This document shows, piece by piece, positions 45,318-54,009 of a stretch of DNA of 64,000 nucleotides. Numbering within the stretch: the first letter of the stretch is position 1; each line of letters begins with the position of its first letter. The DNA lies in NCBI GenBank assembly GCA_030433215.1, contig JAUIMC010000001.1, forward strand, positions 186,001-250,000. Reading direction: 5' to 3'. A program made the position numbers and the translations under genes. The notes under the pieces are model-generated. The model was not told the DNA's origin. It ran no database searches and saw only the letters and a program-made list of their open reading frames with translations. The DNA comes from Alphaproteobacteria bacterium. Its GTDB lineage: Bacteria > Pseudomonadota > Alphaproteobacteria > Caulobacterales > Parvularculaceae.

Positions 45318-45749
45318 ATGACGAAGCGTGCAACAACCGGACGTCGGCAGGCGCGACAGGGCGGCGCTCCGAAACGCGGCCGGCGGCAGACATCGCGCGC
45401 GCCGACGGAAGTCGACATCACCGTGGGCGAGAATATACGCAATCTCCGGCGGGAACGCAGGATGACGCTGGCCGAGCTTGGAGATGAGCTTGGGATCAGT
45501 CACCAGCAACTTCAGAAGTACGAAACCGGCGCAAATCGCCTCAGCGCAGGCATGGTGCATGCCACTGCGGAGGTCTTCAATGTTGGAATCGAATCGCTGT
45601 TTGACGACGGCGCCCGGGCGATCGCGGAAGGAAAATCCGATCCCGCAGATGAGCTTCGAAGCGAATGCTTTTTTATCGTCAATCGGACGCGATCCGCGAA
45701 GACGCTGTCGCAGATGGCGAAAGTGCTAAAAGCCATTGTCAGCGGCTAG
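45318..45749 (+). CDS. XRE-family helix-turn-helix regulator, 143 residues
   Basis: A Lys/Arg-rich N-terminal tail, then an XRE helix-turn-helix (VGENIRNLRRERRMTLAELGDELGISHQQLQKYETGANRLSAGMV), then a short helical C-terminus. The resemblance is to the small XRE regulators common in rhizobia and relatives. It sits between the two lasso systems, just upstream of the second TPR-LicD gene and on the same strand, so it could regulate either system; that is inference. The 471-base gap after it is AT-rich. Confidence 0.82.
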   Translation: MTKRATTGRRQARQGGAPKRGRRQTSRAPTEVDITVGENIRNLRRERRMTLAELGDELGISHQQLQKYETGANRLSAGMVHATAEVFNVGIESLFDDGARAIAEGKSDPADELRSECFFIVNRTRSAKTLSQMAKVLKAIVSG

Positions 45750-46220
45750 GTCCGATCCCCGGTCCTGAAGGCCGGATAAGTCGCGCGAGTTTCCAGTTTG
45801 TCCGCGGAAGCGATTTGCATGCATGCGCTGCGCCTGATTAGTCGAGCGTCGGGTTCAGGCGGCGTCAACTTCACCGTTTCGCGATTTTCTCCTTACAGAG
45901 GAATTGTATTCTTTGAAGTTTTTCAATCTATCAGAATATTCAATTGGTTGCGTGCAATCTGAGTGATATGTTCCCTGTATCGCTAACCGGTGACGCGCCG
46001 GGTTTGCCAGCGAACAATTCCCACCAACGCCAGGAAGGCGTTTGCGGCCCGGCGGCGTGCAAGGTCTGAGATACCGCGCGCGGGCGTTCGGTCTCTTGCG
46101 CGCGCTTTTCCCGGCACAACAAGAAGACGACGCCGTTAATGCCGCTCTTGCCCCTCCCGCCTCGCGCTTCTCTTCAGTCCTGCCGTCTGTTTCGACACGG
46201 CGTTGATCGGCGGTCCGATC
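45750..46220. other. Intergenic region before the second TPR-LicD gene
   Basis: 471 bases, AT-rich around 45890-45960. The promoter of the TPR-LicD2 gene probably lies here. A long minus-strand frame covers this region and continues opposite TPR-LicD2, but looks like a shadow. Confidence 0.45.
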
Positions 46221-47591
46221 ATGTTTGAGGACGCGCCGGCAAAGCACGAGGAACAAACAGCGCGGCTCGAAACCTGGCGCGAGGCTATGCGGGCGGGGAT
46301 GACGCTGATGGCGTCGGGCGCCTCGGCGGAGGCCATCGCGCATTTCGAGCGCGCCGTTGCCGAACGGCCGGACCACGTCCCGACCGCACTCACACTTGCC
46401 GCGGCGCTGAAATGCGCCGGCGACGATGACCGGGCGCTCGCAGCATTCGAGGCGATCTTGCGATCGGATCCTGACGCGCCGGAGGCTCATCATGGGCGCG
46501 GGCTCGCCCTGCAATCGCTGGAACGTCGCGAGGCGGCGTTGGAGGCGTTCCGCCGCGCGACGCGGCTGGCGCCGGACTTCGCCAGAAGCTGGGCATCGAT
46601 CGCTGACATCACGCCCGATGAGGCGGAGCGGCTGCATGCGGTCGGCGAGACAGCGCGGGCGCGGGAATGCGCGTGCCGGGCGGATCGCGTGGAGACAAAA
46701 GACTTTCAGAAATGCGTCGCCGCGCTTCTCGCCGCGAAGCGGCATGCGGAGGCGGCGGAATTCGTCGAGGCGAACCGCGATCGTTTCGACGAAACGACCT
46801 ATCATGACCAGCTCGCGCGTTGCCATTATCGCCAGGGGGCGTTCGAACCGGCGTTTCGTGAAAAGCTCAACGCGTTGCGCAGCCTCGATGTGCGGTCCTT
46901 GCCGGCCGCCCGGAAACCGGCCCGGTTCGATTCGGACGCCGCTATTGAGGCGGTCGCGGCGCTGTGTCGGATTCTCGAAAGCCAGGGCGTGCGGGGTTTC
47001 CTCGCCGCCGGCACCCTGCTTGGGATGTGGCGCGAAGGCCGTCCGCTCGGGCATGACCGCGACGCCGATATCGGCGTCATTCGCGGCCCGGATATCGCCG
47101 GCGTCATCCGCCGGCACCCTGAGCTGATGCTGGAACATGATGCGAGACCGGGCGACAGGTATTTTGCGCTGACGTTCAGGAAGGTTGCGATTGACATATT
47201 CGTACATGACGTTCGCAACGATCACCTCGTTTGCGGCGTCAGCGATACGCCCGGCGACATCCAGTGGCGCTTTTCCCCCTTCTCACTCCGGCTGGTGGAA
47301 ATTGCAGGACGCGAATGGACGATCCCACATAACGCCGAACGCTATCTTTCGGAAAGCTATGGCCGCGGCTGGCGGACGCCCGACACGGGCTTCGCCTCGG
47401 CGATCAGCTCACCGGCGCTTTCGGGCGTGAACCGCTATGCTCGCGCCTACTATGCGGCGACGCGCGCCAAGACGGCGCTGGTTCAGGGCGATGTCGCCAA
47501 GGCGAAGGCGCTTCTGGGTCAGTGCCCGGCGGCGATCGATCCTTTCATCATCGAAAACCTGTTTGGAGGAGACGACATGCAGACAAGTTGA
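46221..47591 (+). CDS. TPR protein fused to a LicD-like nucleotidyltransferase domain (lasso system 2)
   Basis: About 456 residues, aligning over its full length with the gene at 33207. TPR-like repeats come first (AIAHFERAVAERPDHVPTALTLAAALKCAGDDDRALAAFEAIL), then the LicD-like part AAGTLLGMWREGRPLGHDRDADIGV with Asp279, Asp281 and Asp283, then VAIDIFVHD. Both paralogues end with the shared motif GF(S/A)SAISSPALSGV and a helical tail. The ATG at 46221 is preferred over the TTG at 46203. It precedes the second lasso precursor by about 260 bases. Duplicated with the lasso system and kept intact, which argues for a function in it. Confidence 0.75.
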   Translation: MFEDAPAKHEEQTARLETWREAMRAGMTLMASGASAEAIAHFERAVAERPDHVPTALTLAAALKCAGDDDRALAAFEAILRSDPDAPEAHHGRGLALQSLERREAALEAFRRATRLAPDFARSWASIADITPDEAERLHAVGETARARECACRADRVETKDFQKCVAALLAAKRHAEAAEFVEANRDRFDETTYHDQLARCHYRQGAFEPAFREKLNALRSLDVRSLPAARKPARFDSDAAIEAVAALCRILESQGVRGFLAAGTLLGMWREGRPLGHDRDADIGVIRGPDIAGVIRRHPELMLEHDARPGDRYFALTFRKVAIDIFVHDVRNDHLVCGVSDTPGDIQWRFSPFSLRLVEIAGREWTIPHNAERYLSESYGRGWRTPDTGFASAISSPALSGVNRYARAYYAATRAKTALVQGDVAKAKALLGQCPAAIDPFIIENLFGGDDMQTS

Positions 47592-47765
47592 CTGACGCGC
47601 ACCCTGACCGCCTTCCCTTATGAACCGATCCGGATCTTGCGACCGAATGAGTATTATTCAGTGCACTGATTGCACGTTATGAGCCGACCTGCGCCGCAGG
47701 GCGGTTGGGGGTGCTGGCTCACTATAACATATTGTTTTGTTTAGATTTTTTAACATTTTCGACAA

Positions 47766-47793
47766 TTGACTCACCCCTGAATTGAGCAGATTT
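47766..47793 (+). promoter_or_regulatory. Putative promoter of lasso precursor 2
   Basis: TTGACTC at 47766-47772 after an AT-rich tract (TTTTGTTTAGATTTTTTAAC). Matches the element at 34772 in system 1. Probable -35; the -10 is unclear. Confidence 0.45.
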
Positions 47794-47853
47794 TCTCCTG
47801 GTCGCCTGACAAGCGACGTCTCGCAACCCAAGCCCCCGAAAAGGAGAACTGCA

Positions 47854-47988
47854 ATGGACAGGATCAACGAAGACCGCCTCGACGACGAATTCGAGCCGAT
47901 CGAACTCGGCTCGGTCTCGGAAGAGACGAACGGCGTACAGCTTGGAGGCGGTGAATTCGACACCGGCTCCGGCAACACGCGCGCCTGA
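47854..47988 (+). CDS. Lasso peptide precursor A2, 44 residues
   Basis: ATG at 47854 with ribosome site AAAAGGAG seven to eight bases before. Leader of 26 residues with the same block as A1 (DDEFEPIELGSVSEETN) and penultimate Thr. Predicted core GVQLGGGEFDTGSGNTRA: Gly1-Glu8 eight-residue ring and a ten-residue tail. Hand-calculated monoisotopic mass of the cyclised core is about 1703.8. The leaders of A1 and A2 are strongly alike while the cores share little, as expected for peptides that keep a common processing signal but differ in product. The ATG is preferred to an in-frame start at 47782. Confidence 0.88.
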   Translation: MDRINEDRLDDEFEPIELGSVSEETNGVQLGGGEFDTGSGNTRA

Positions 47989-47996
47989 TCGAATGG

Positions 47997-48027
47997 CCTG
48001 CAAGTGCGTATTCAACGCACTTGCAGG
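47997..48027 (+). terminator. Strong hairpin between lasso A2 and B2 genes (attenuator-like)
   Basis: Perfect 12-bp stem (47997-48008 with 48016-48027) and a 7-base loop, beginning eight bases after the A2 stop, without a T-run. Same place as the hairpin at 35007 in system 1, with unrelated sequence. Confidence 0.7.
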
Positions 48028-48059
48028 TCCTTCCGGAACCACCCTGCTGATACAAGACA

Positions 48060-48119
48060 ATGACCGATGGATTTCTGTTCCAGTTGAACGTGTATGGGCG
48101 CGAAGTGGATGGCGCATAA
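48060..48119 (+). pseudogene. 5' fragment of lasso B2 gene, cut by the IS3 element
   Basis: ATG at 48060 starts MTDGFLFQLNVYGREVDGA and then meets a TAA stop made by the last two bases of the CATA target site and the first base of the IS (48117-48119). This is the first half of the RRE domain: it aligns with the start of B1 (MFELAQNACSCEIGG). Fused to the 3' part after removing the IS and one CATA copy, it gives one uninterrupted frame. Confidence 0.9.
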
Positions 48120-48182
48120 GAGGTGGCTCGGTTTGTCTGAACAGATCCCGGTCAGTCTATAAGTGGATTTCTGCCCTTTGGG

Positions 48183-49013
48183 TTATGCCGCAACCGGGAT
48201 TGGCTGCAGCGCGTTGAAGTAGGCCTGAGCTGGCGTTTTGCCGTCAAGCGATGAGTGGGGCCTCTTTGCATTGTAAAAGGAAAGATACCGGCCGATCCCG
48301 GCGCGGGCATCCGGCACGCTGGCATAGGCTCGGAGGTAGATCTCCTCGTATTTGATCGATCGCCAGAGCCGCTCGACAAAGACATTGTCCTTCCAGGCGC
48401 CGCGGCCGTCCATGCTGATCTCGATGCCGTGGTCTTTCAGGACCTTCGTGAACGCGATCGATGTGAACTGGCTTCCCTGATCGCTGTTGAAGATCTCGGG
48501 GCAGCCATACCGGGCGACGGCTTCTTCGACGGCCTCGATACAGAAGCCCACGTCCATCGTGATCGACAGCCGCCAGGCAAGCACTCTCCGGCTGAACCAG
48601 TCGACGACGGCGACGAGGTACACAAAGCCCCTCGCCATGGGCACGTAGGTGATGTCGATCGCCCAGACCTGGTTCGGCCGGGTCACCGCCAGCTTGCGCA
48701 GGAGGTAGGGATAGATCTTGTGGCCTGGCTCAGGCTTCGACGTATTGGGCTTGCGGTAGAGCGCCTCGATGCCCATCCGCTTCATCAGTGTAGAGACGTG
48801 AAGCCGCCCCACGTGCATGCCCTCCCCAGCCAGCAAGTCCCGCAGCATCCGGCTGCCCGCAAACGGGTAGTCGAGGTGCAACTGGTCGATCCGCAGCATC
48901 AGCGCCAGGTCCGTCTCGGGCACCTCGCGCGGGAGATAGTAGACGCTGCCCCGGCTGATGCCGAGCAGCGCCGCCTGACGCTTCACAGAAAGCTTGTGTT
49001 TCCGGTTGATCAT
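48183..49013 (-). CDS. IS3-family transposase OrfB (DDE integrase domain)
   Basis: 276 residues. N-terminal HTH_21-like region, then the integrase core with the DDE triad in [20 protein letters not shown] and [10 protein letters not shown]. The ATG overlaps the orfA stop (ATGA), near an A-rich stretch GCAAAGAAATGA where IS3 elements often use a -1 frameshift to make a fused OrfAB. All residues expected for activity appear present. Confidence 0.95.
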   Translation of the reverse strand: MINRKHKLSVKRQAALLGISRGSVYYLPREVPETDLALMLRIDQLHLDYPFAGSRMLRDLLAGEGMHVGRLHVSTLMKRMGIEALYRKPNTSKPEPGHKIYPYLLRKLAVTRPNQVWAIDITYVPMARGFVYLVAVVDWFSRRVLAWRLSITMDVGFCIEAVEEAVARYGCPEIFNSDQGSQFTSIAFTKVLKDHGIEISMDGRGAWKDNVFVERLWRSIKYEEIYLRAYASVPDARAGIGRYLSFYNAKRPHSSLDGKTPAQAYFNALQPIPVAA

Positions 49014-49318
49014 TTCTTTGCGCCCGGCAACAGGCCTGCCTTGCCGAGCGCTCCGGACAAAAAATCATTCTCCAGTGCCAGCTGGCCGATCTTGGCATGA
49101 AGCTCCTTCAGATCGACGGCAGGGGTTTCTTCTTTCGGCGGATCGCCAAAGACCCCGGTCGCCCCTTCCAGGAGCTGGTCTTTCCATTGCTTGATCTGGT
49201 TGGGATGAACATCGAACTGCTGCGCAAGCTCGGCGAGGGTCTGTTCACCGCGGACAGCGGCGAGGGCCACCTTCGCTTTAAAAGCCGGACTGTGATTCCG
49301 GCGCGGTCGTCTGGGCAT
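49010..49318 (-). CDS. IS3-family transposase OrfA (helix-turn-helix)
   Basis: 102 residues from the ATG at 49318. N-terminal helix-turn-helix ([38 protein letters not shown]) and a C-terminal leucine-rich coiled coil ([22 protein letters not shown]), the standard IS3 OrfA plan. It binds the inverted ends as part of the OrfAB transposase. Confidence 0.93.
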   Translation of the reverse strand: MPRRPRRNHSPAFKAKVALAAVRGEQTLAELAQQFDVHPNQIKQWKDQLLEGATGVFGDPPKEETPAVDLKELHAKIGQLALENDFLSGALGKAGLLPGAKK

Positions 49319-49404
49319 GGTCGTCTCCTGTGCTCGGCAAAATAGCCGATCTGCAGGCAGAAATCTCACCTAACCAACCTGTTCAGATTTCCCGAGCCAC
49401 CTCT

Positions 49405-50039
49405 CATACGTCATTCTGGATGCCAACAGAGATCGGTATCTCTTATTCACAGACAAGCAGTACCGATGGATGTCGGAGATTTTATCGGCCCAATCCAATG
49501 ACGAACTGTCAATGTCCGCTAGTCGGTTTGCAACTCATCTGGAGCGGTCTGGCTTGCTGGCCCCTGTTGCGGAAAATAAACCAACGCGGACCAAAACGTG
49601 CATTCGAGAGACGCGGACATCAGCATTCGACGGCTTTGCAGCGCGGTGTGCGCAACCAACCTTCGCGAGGTTCCCACAGCTGCTGTACGGTCTTGCATAT
49701 GTCCGGAGAATGCGCCGAACGCTGCCCTTCATAGACACGATCGAGGCAGTCCAGTCGTGGAAGCGTTCCCTGATCAGTATTGGGAGTATTGATAGGGCGA
49801 TAAAGCTTTCATCCGAATTTCATGCGGCAACACCGTACCTGTTTACACGCCTAGACGCCTGCATGTTCAGGAGTCTGTTTCTACTGAAATTTCTCATAAT
49901 GCGTGGCGTGGCAGCTGACTGGGTTTTTGGCGTGCGGCTTTGCCCATTCAAAGCGCATTGCTGGATAGAGCGTGACGGCGTCATTCTTAATGACCATCTG
50001 GATACGATCCTGGAGTACCGTCGTATTCTGGAGGTGTAG
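49405..50039 (+). pseudogene. 3' part of lasso B2 gene (leader peptidase), separated by the IS3 element
   Basis: In frame from the right target copy: YVILDANRDRYLLFTDKQYRW, then an ATG at 49470 and on to the stop at 50039. The C-terminal peptidase domain is intact, with Cys, His and Asp at the same positions as in B1 (DACMFRS, FKAHCWIE, VILND; residues 171, 203 and 215 in the restored numbering). The first ATG after the IS would give a 189-residue protein that lacks the first 40 residues, so most of the leader-binding strands are missing. The C2 gene starts 11 bases after it. It may be inactive, or make only the protease half. Confidence 0.9.
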
Positions 50040-50050
50040 CGGAGCTGGTG

Positions 50051-51880
50051 ATGAAGTCCGTATTCGTCATGCTGTGGGACCCTGGCGATAGCGTCGCTTC
50101 GTGGTACGCCAAACTTACAGCGTCGCGAGCCCGGTCACACGTCGAATTCCACGCGGACCACATCGAATGCCCCGGTCTCTTTGTTCTAGATGTGAGCACA
50201 AATTCCAACAAAGGCAATCTTCTTGCGTTGCGAGGAACTGATGGCGAAATCCGCGGGGCGATATTCGGAACGCTTTTTGAAGCGACAAGTGAGCCCGTCG
50301 TCGCTCCACGCGTCCACAAGATACCCAGCGAGAAATCGGCCGAACTCCTCAACTCCGAGGGACGATCGCTGACAGCGCAATTTTGGGGAAGCTATATCGG
50401 AATTCTGGATCTCTACGATCGAAAGGCCGTCGTCACGGATCCAACGTCTTCCATTCCGTGCTTCTGGACCCGGCGCAATGGCGTAACCCTCGTCTTCTCC
50501 CACCTTGAGCGTTGCCCATTCATTGAGGTGCGAGATTTCACGATCGACTACGATTTCATTGCATGGCTGATCGTCTACGATAAGCTTCAGACTGGAGCGA
50601 CTGGACTTAACGAAGTGAAGGAACTCCTTGGTGGTCAGAGACTGGTGGTTGCCGGAACGAGCACATCGACTGAATGTCTTTGGGATCCTCGTACCTTTGC
50701 TGTTCGGTCACCCAGGCTTTCGCCTGAGTGCGCCGCTAAACGACTGAAATCTCAAACCATTGCCGCTGTAAACGCGTGGGGCAATTGTTATGACAGAATC
50801 CTGGTCGAGCTTTCCGGCGGTCTCGATTCCTCCATCGTCTTGAGCTGTCTGGCATCGCAGGATCGCAGCAAGCAGGTAGAGGCGGTTCACTACCTGCTTG
50901 TCTCGGATGACGCAGATGAAATTCGATACGCGGCCGCGGCCGCCAGCTCGGTTGAGATTGAACTTCAAATCGTCCGCGTCGATCCTAAGCGAGCAATCCC
51001 GAACGTGAGTTGTCATCCGGCAACCGTCAGGCCTTATCGGCAGTTTACGGCTCAGAATTTTACGGCTGAACTCGATTCGGAATTTGAAGGCCGCGTCGAT
51101 GCACGCTTCACAGGTCAGGGCGGGGACCATCTGTTTCTTGCGCCAGCGAATGTTCTTGGGTTTTCCGATCATATCCTCGATCGCGGCCTTGGAAAGGGCA
51201 CGCTCGACGAACTACTCAATACGGCGCGATTGACGGAGAAGTCTGTTTGGCGAGTACTCGGCGAAGCGGTGCCTGCGCTAATGCGTCGTGGCAATGCCAC
51301 CGCCCGCCTCGAAGCAATTCTCCAGACGCGGAAAATCCTGGGAGACCGGCAGTCCGGCACACGGGAGCTCGGCACGATTTTACCTCAATGGGCGCTGGAC
51401 CGAGGGACAGTCGCGCCAGGCAAGTTCGAGCAGGTGGTTTCTTTGCTGCATATGGTCCATACGCGCCAGCCCTTCGAACAGATAAGAGGATGCGAGACGA
51501 TCAATCCGCTCGTCTCCCAACCTCTCATCGAGTTCTGCCTGAGTGTACCGACCTATTTGCTTCGGGCGCATGGGATAAGCCGCGGGCTCGCCAGACTCGC
51601 GTTTGAAGGCGGCATTCCGGACTGCGTAAGGCTACGACCTGGAAAAGGAGATGCCTCGCGGTACTTTGTCGAGAACCTGATGTTCAATCGAGAGCGGATT
51701 GTCGAAGCGCTTGTTGACGGCGAAATGGTGAAGAATGGCCTCCTCGCCAAAGAAGATGTGTTAGCTTTCATGCGGGAAAGCCTTCCTCGCACGCACGAAT
51801 TCGGACGCATGATGCTTGTCTATTATGCGATTGAAGCCCGGCTTCAGACGTGGAGGAGCGTGCTCCGGTCGGTTCCATAA
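50051..51880 (+). CDS. Lasso peptide macrolactam synthetase C2
   Basis: 609 residues, clearly paralogous to C1. PP-loop SGGLDSS again at residues 255-261, and GQGGDHLF near 357-364. The ATG at 50051 has GGAG six bases before it; a GTG at 50048 is also in frame. It should close the Gly1-Glu8 ring of precursor A2. The frame is intact, so only the B gene is damaged in system 2. It lies 11 bases after the B2 stop and may share a transcript with whatever reads out of the IS. Confidence 0.92.
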   Translation: MKSVFVMLWDPGDSVASWYAKLTASRARSHVEFHADHIECPGLFVLDVSTNSNKGNLLALRGTDGEIRGAIFGTLFEATSEPVVAPRVHKIPSEKSAELLNSEGRSLTAQFWGSYIGILDLYDRKAVVTDPTSSIPCFWTRRNGVTLVFSHLERCPFIEVRDFTIDYDFIAWLIVYDKLQTGATGLNEVKELLGGQRLVVAGTSTSTECLWDPRTFAVRSPRLSPECAAKRLKSQTIAAVNAWGNCYDRILVELSGGLDSSIVLSCLASQDRSKQVEAVHYLLVSDDADEIRYAAAAASSVEIELQIVRVDPKRAIPNVSCHPATVRPYRQFTAQNFTAELDSEFEGRVDARFTGQGGDHLFLAPANVLGFSDHILDRGLGKGTLDELLNTARLTEKSVWRVLGEAVPALMRRGNATARLEAILQTRKILGDRQSGTRELGTILPQWALDRGTVAPGKFEQVVSLLHMVHTRQPFEQIRGCETINPLVSQPLIEFCLSVPTYLLRAHGISRGLARLAFEGGIPDCVRLRPGKGDASRYFVENLMFNRERIVEALVDGEMVKNGLLAKEDVLAFMRESLPRTHEFGRMMLVYYAIEARLQTWRSVLRSVP

Positions 51881-51951
51881 ATGTACCCCGCGAGTCGGGG
51901 GCGCCGATTTCTCGGTAGATCGTGGGATCCAACGAAAAGCGCCGCTCCTAT

Positions 51952-53997
51952 CTACTCAGGCGGGCAATAATGGCTAAGCCATTCGTGGATGGTCTCTAGC
52001 GCGAACAGAGCGGAGTCAGGTTTGAGATAGGCGTGCCCTTCATCTGCGAAGACAATGAACCGGCTCGGTGTTCCGGAGCGCCGAAGGATTGAGAACAGAA
52101 TTTCATAGGGCGCGTGCGGCTGACTGCGGATGCCGTCGCCCATCATAATGAGTGTCGGGGTTTTTATCTTCCATGCATCGAAGAGATAGTTTCTGCTGAA
52201 CTGATCCGTGTCTTCTGCAATTGAAACGCCCACACGAGACTCAAGTATGCGGAGTCCGCTACCACCGGTCAGGTGTCCCGTTGACATGAAGTACATGAAG
52301 GACTCGGGATCGGGCGCGATCGGATCGTTCAGGATCGCTGCAGCAAACAGGTCGCTGCGCTCATGAAGCGCCATAAAGACGCGGCGGCCTCCTGCACTGT
52401 GTCCGAGCAGCGCGATACGACTGGGATCTGCGATGTTCTTCTCGATCAGATGCTCGACACCGGAGATCACATCCTGCGCATCAGCCAGTCCGTCGAATAC
52501 GCGCTCCCGATACATTTTAGTGATCGGCGCGGGACCGTATGCGCCTGTCGTGCGATAGTCCGGTACAAAGATGAGATAGCCTAGCGCGGCCCATGCATGC
52601 CATTCAAGAGGGCCAGGATTAACGCCGATCGTTATCGGCGCATCCATATATAAACGGCTTCCGCCGCCGCCGCCGTGCACATCGACGATCATTGGATAGC
52701 GTTTCGATGAATCATATTCTGGCGGGTAGATGAGAAAGCCGGAAGGATTCACATCTCCGGGCGCCCCCCAAGTAATCTGCTCCCAGTCGGACAGCGCATA
52801 TTCCGTGGCCGGGTTGCTCGTGACCAGCTCGACCTTTTCCTCATTGGCGCCCAGATCATAAACTCTGACGTCACTCCGACCATCGAGGTCTTCGGTCAGA
52901 TAGGCGACCCGCGTCCGATCAGGTGATGGGACCATCAAATAGTGGCGACGGGGACCCGATCGGACCGGGAGCGCGCGCCCGCTCAAATCGATCGATACGA
53001 TCGAGTCGAAGCCACCGTGGCGGAATCGTGCGATGATGCTTTCTCCGTCAGCTGACCAGAAGAAGTCGTCGTCAAAGAGCGCAATATCCGTCGTGACACG
53101 CCGAGCCTTGCCGGATTTGACGTCAACCAGCACCAGACTTTGAAAATCGCCCCAACGCATATTATCGGCGTTCAGAACCAGGGCGAGCTGCTTTCCATCC
53201 GGACTGATCCGTGGGACCAGCGAATTCGCAACACCGGCGGTGGAGTAAACGCGTCTGAAGGACTGCGACCCGGAAATGTACTCAAAAATGTCGGTTCGGT
53301 TTTCGCTAGCGATCGCCGCAGAGAAATACACGCGCTGAGATCTGAACCAGTCAGCGCCACTCACCAAGCCGTCGACCAAGGTCGAAGCGATGCGTTTCTG
53401 CCCGGATATGTCCAGAATCGAGACCTCGGTTCGTGAAACCGGGCCAGGCTCGTCGCCGACTTCAACGAATTTCGTTCCGCCGATGACCTTGGGAGTTCGT
53501 TGAGACCAATCGTTCCTGACGAGCCGCTCTCCTGCCAGGAGGAAAGCGTGATCGGAGGACCATGCCACTGGGGTTACGGCACGCCGCCCGTACGCGTCTG
53601 AATCATAGATTGGTGGAGTGTTTTTGAATGCGATCGAAGAGATGTTAGTGTTGGAACTGAGCAACAGGCGTTCGCCGTCCCGAGTCAACTTTGAACAAAG
53701 TTCAAGCGAGGCGCCCGAACTCAGATCACCACACTTCGTGTTGGCGTACTCGGCACCGTTTTCGTGGATCTCCAGAGAAAAGGTGTTGGTGTCGGTCCGA
53801 CTTTGGCGAATGACACCCGTCAGCGTATTGCTGTCTTCCCAGTTGAGACGTTCAACCGTGTCCAATGGATGGCGGGTTATCGCCTCAAAGCTTGGCGCAA
53901 CAGCGCGCTCGGGCAAGGGCGTTGCTCCGAACACGCTGCAGGATGCCGACGCGAGCAGGCAAAAGCTTATCGCGCCAGTGGTTCTTGAACACAGCAT
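51952..53997 (-). CDS. Lasso peptide isopeptidase (S9 family, system 2), 681 residues
   Basis: Length and plan fit AtxE-type lasso isopeptidases: N-terminal signal region with a possible lipobox (ISFCLLASASC), beta-propeller (about 40-420) and alpha/beta hydrolase with Ser534 (GHSAGG), Asp621 (MGDGIR) and His655 (DEGHAYL). It should cut the isopeptide bond of its lasso peptide in the periplasm. It lies 12 bases downstream of the TonB receptor gene on the same strand, so it is in its operon. A small hairpin (CCCCG/CGGGG near 51892) sits between it and the C2 stop. Confidence 0.88.
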   Translation of the reverse strand: MLCSRTTGAISFCLLASASCSVFGATPLPERAVAPSFEAITRHPLDTVERLNWEDSNTLTGVIRQSRTDTNTFSLEIHENGAEYANTKCGDLSSGASLELCSKLTRDGERLLLSSNTNISSIAFKNTPPIYDSDAYGRRAVTPVAWSSDHAFLLAGERLVRNDWSQRTPKVIGGTKFVEVGDEPGPVSRTEVSILDISGQKRIASTLVDGLVSGADWFRSQRVYFSAAIASENRTDIFEYISGSQSFRRVYSTAGVANSLVPRISPDGKQLALVLNADNMRWGDFQSLVLVDVKSGKARRVTTDIALFDDDFFWSADGESIIARFRHGGFDSIVSIDLSGRALPVRSGPRRHYLMVPSPDRTRVAYLTEDLDGRSDVRVYDLGANEEKVELVTSNPATEYALSDWEQITWGAPGDVNPSGFLIYPPEYDSSKRYPMIVDVHGGGGGSRLYMDAPITIGVNPGPLEWHAWAALGYLIFVPDYRTTGAYGPAPITKMYRERVFDGLADAQDVISGVEHLIEKNIADPSRIALLGHSAGGRRVFMALHERSDLFAAAILNDPIAPDPESFMYFMSTGHLTGGSGLRILESRVGVSIAEDTDQFSRNYLFDAWKIKTPTLIMMGDGIRSQPHAPYEILFSILRRSGTPSRFIVFADEGHAYLKPDSALFALETIHEWLSHYCPPE

Positions 53998-54009
53998 TCA
54001 AGTTGCGTT

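Larger units (their letters stand above)
48119..49404 (-). mobile_element. IS3-family insertion sequence within lasso B2
   Basis: 1286 bp. Near-perfect inverted ends: AGAGGTGGCTCGG at the left (48119-48131) and its complement CCGAGCCACCTCT at the right (49392-49404), with further pairing inside (TCTGAACAG). Flanked by a direct repeat CATA (48115-48118 and 49405-49408), a 4-bp target duplication. It contains intact overlapping orfA and orfB on the minus strand. Intact ends, genes and target repeat suggest a recent insertion. Confidence 0.92.

Noticed and set aside
45855..47225. Long minus-strand open frame of 456 residues
   Set aside because: It lies opposite the TPR-LicD2 gene, is very Arg/Ala-rich without domain features, and a similar frame lies opposite TPR-LicD1. 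High-GC shadow of a real gene.
47942..48217. 91-residue frame covering the A2 end and start of the IS
   Set aside because: It overlaps the precursor in another frame; the restored B2 start at 48060 explains this stretch.
48124..49399. IS boundaries set at TGG..CCA, the usual IS3 TG/CA ends
   Set aside because: The inverted repeat runs five bases further on each side (AGAGG/CCTCT), and only the outer boundaries give a direct target repeat (CATA) and restore the B2 frame.
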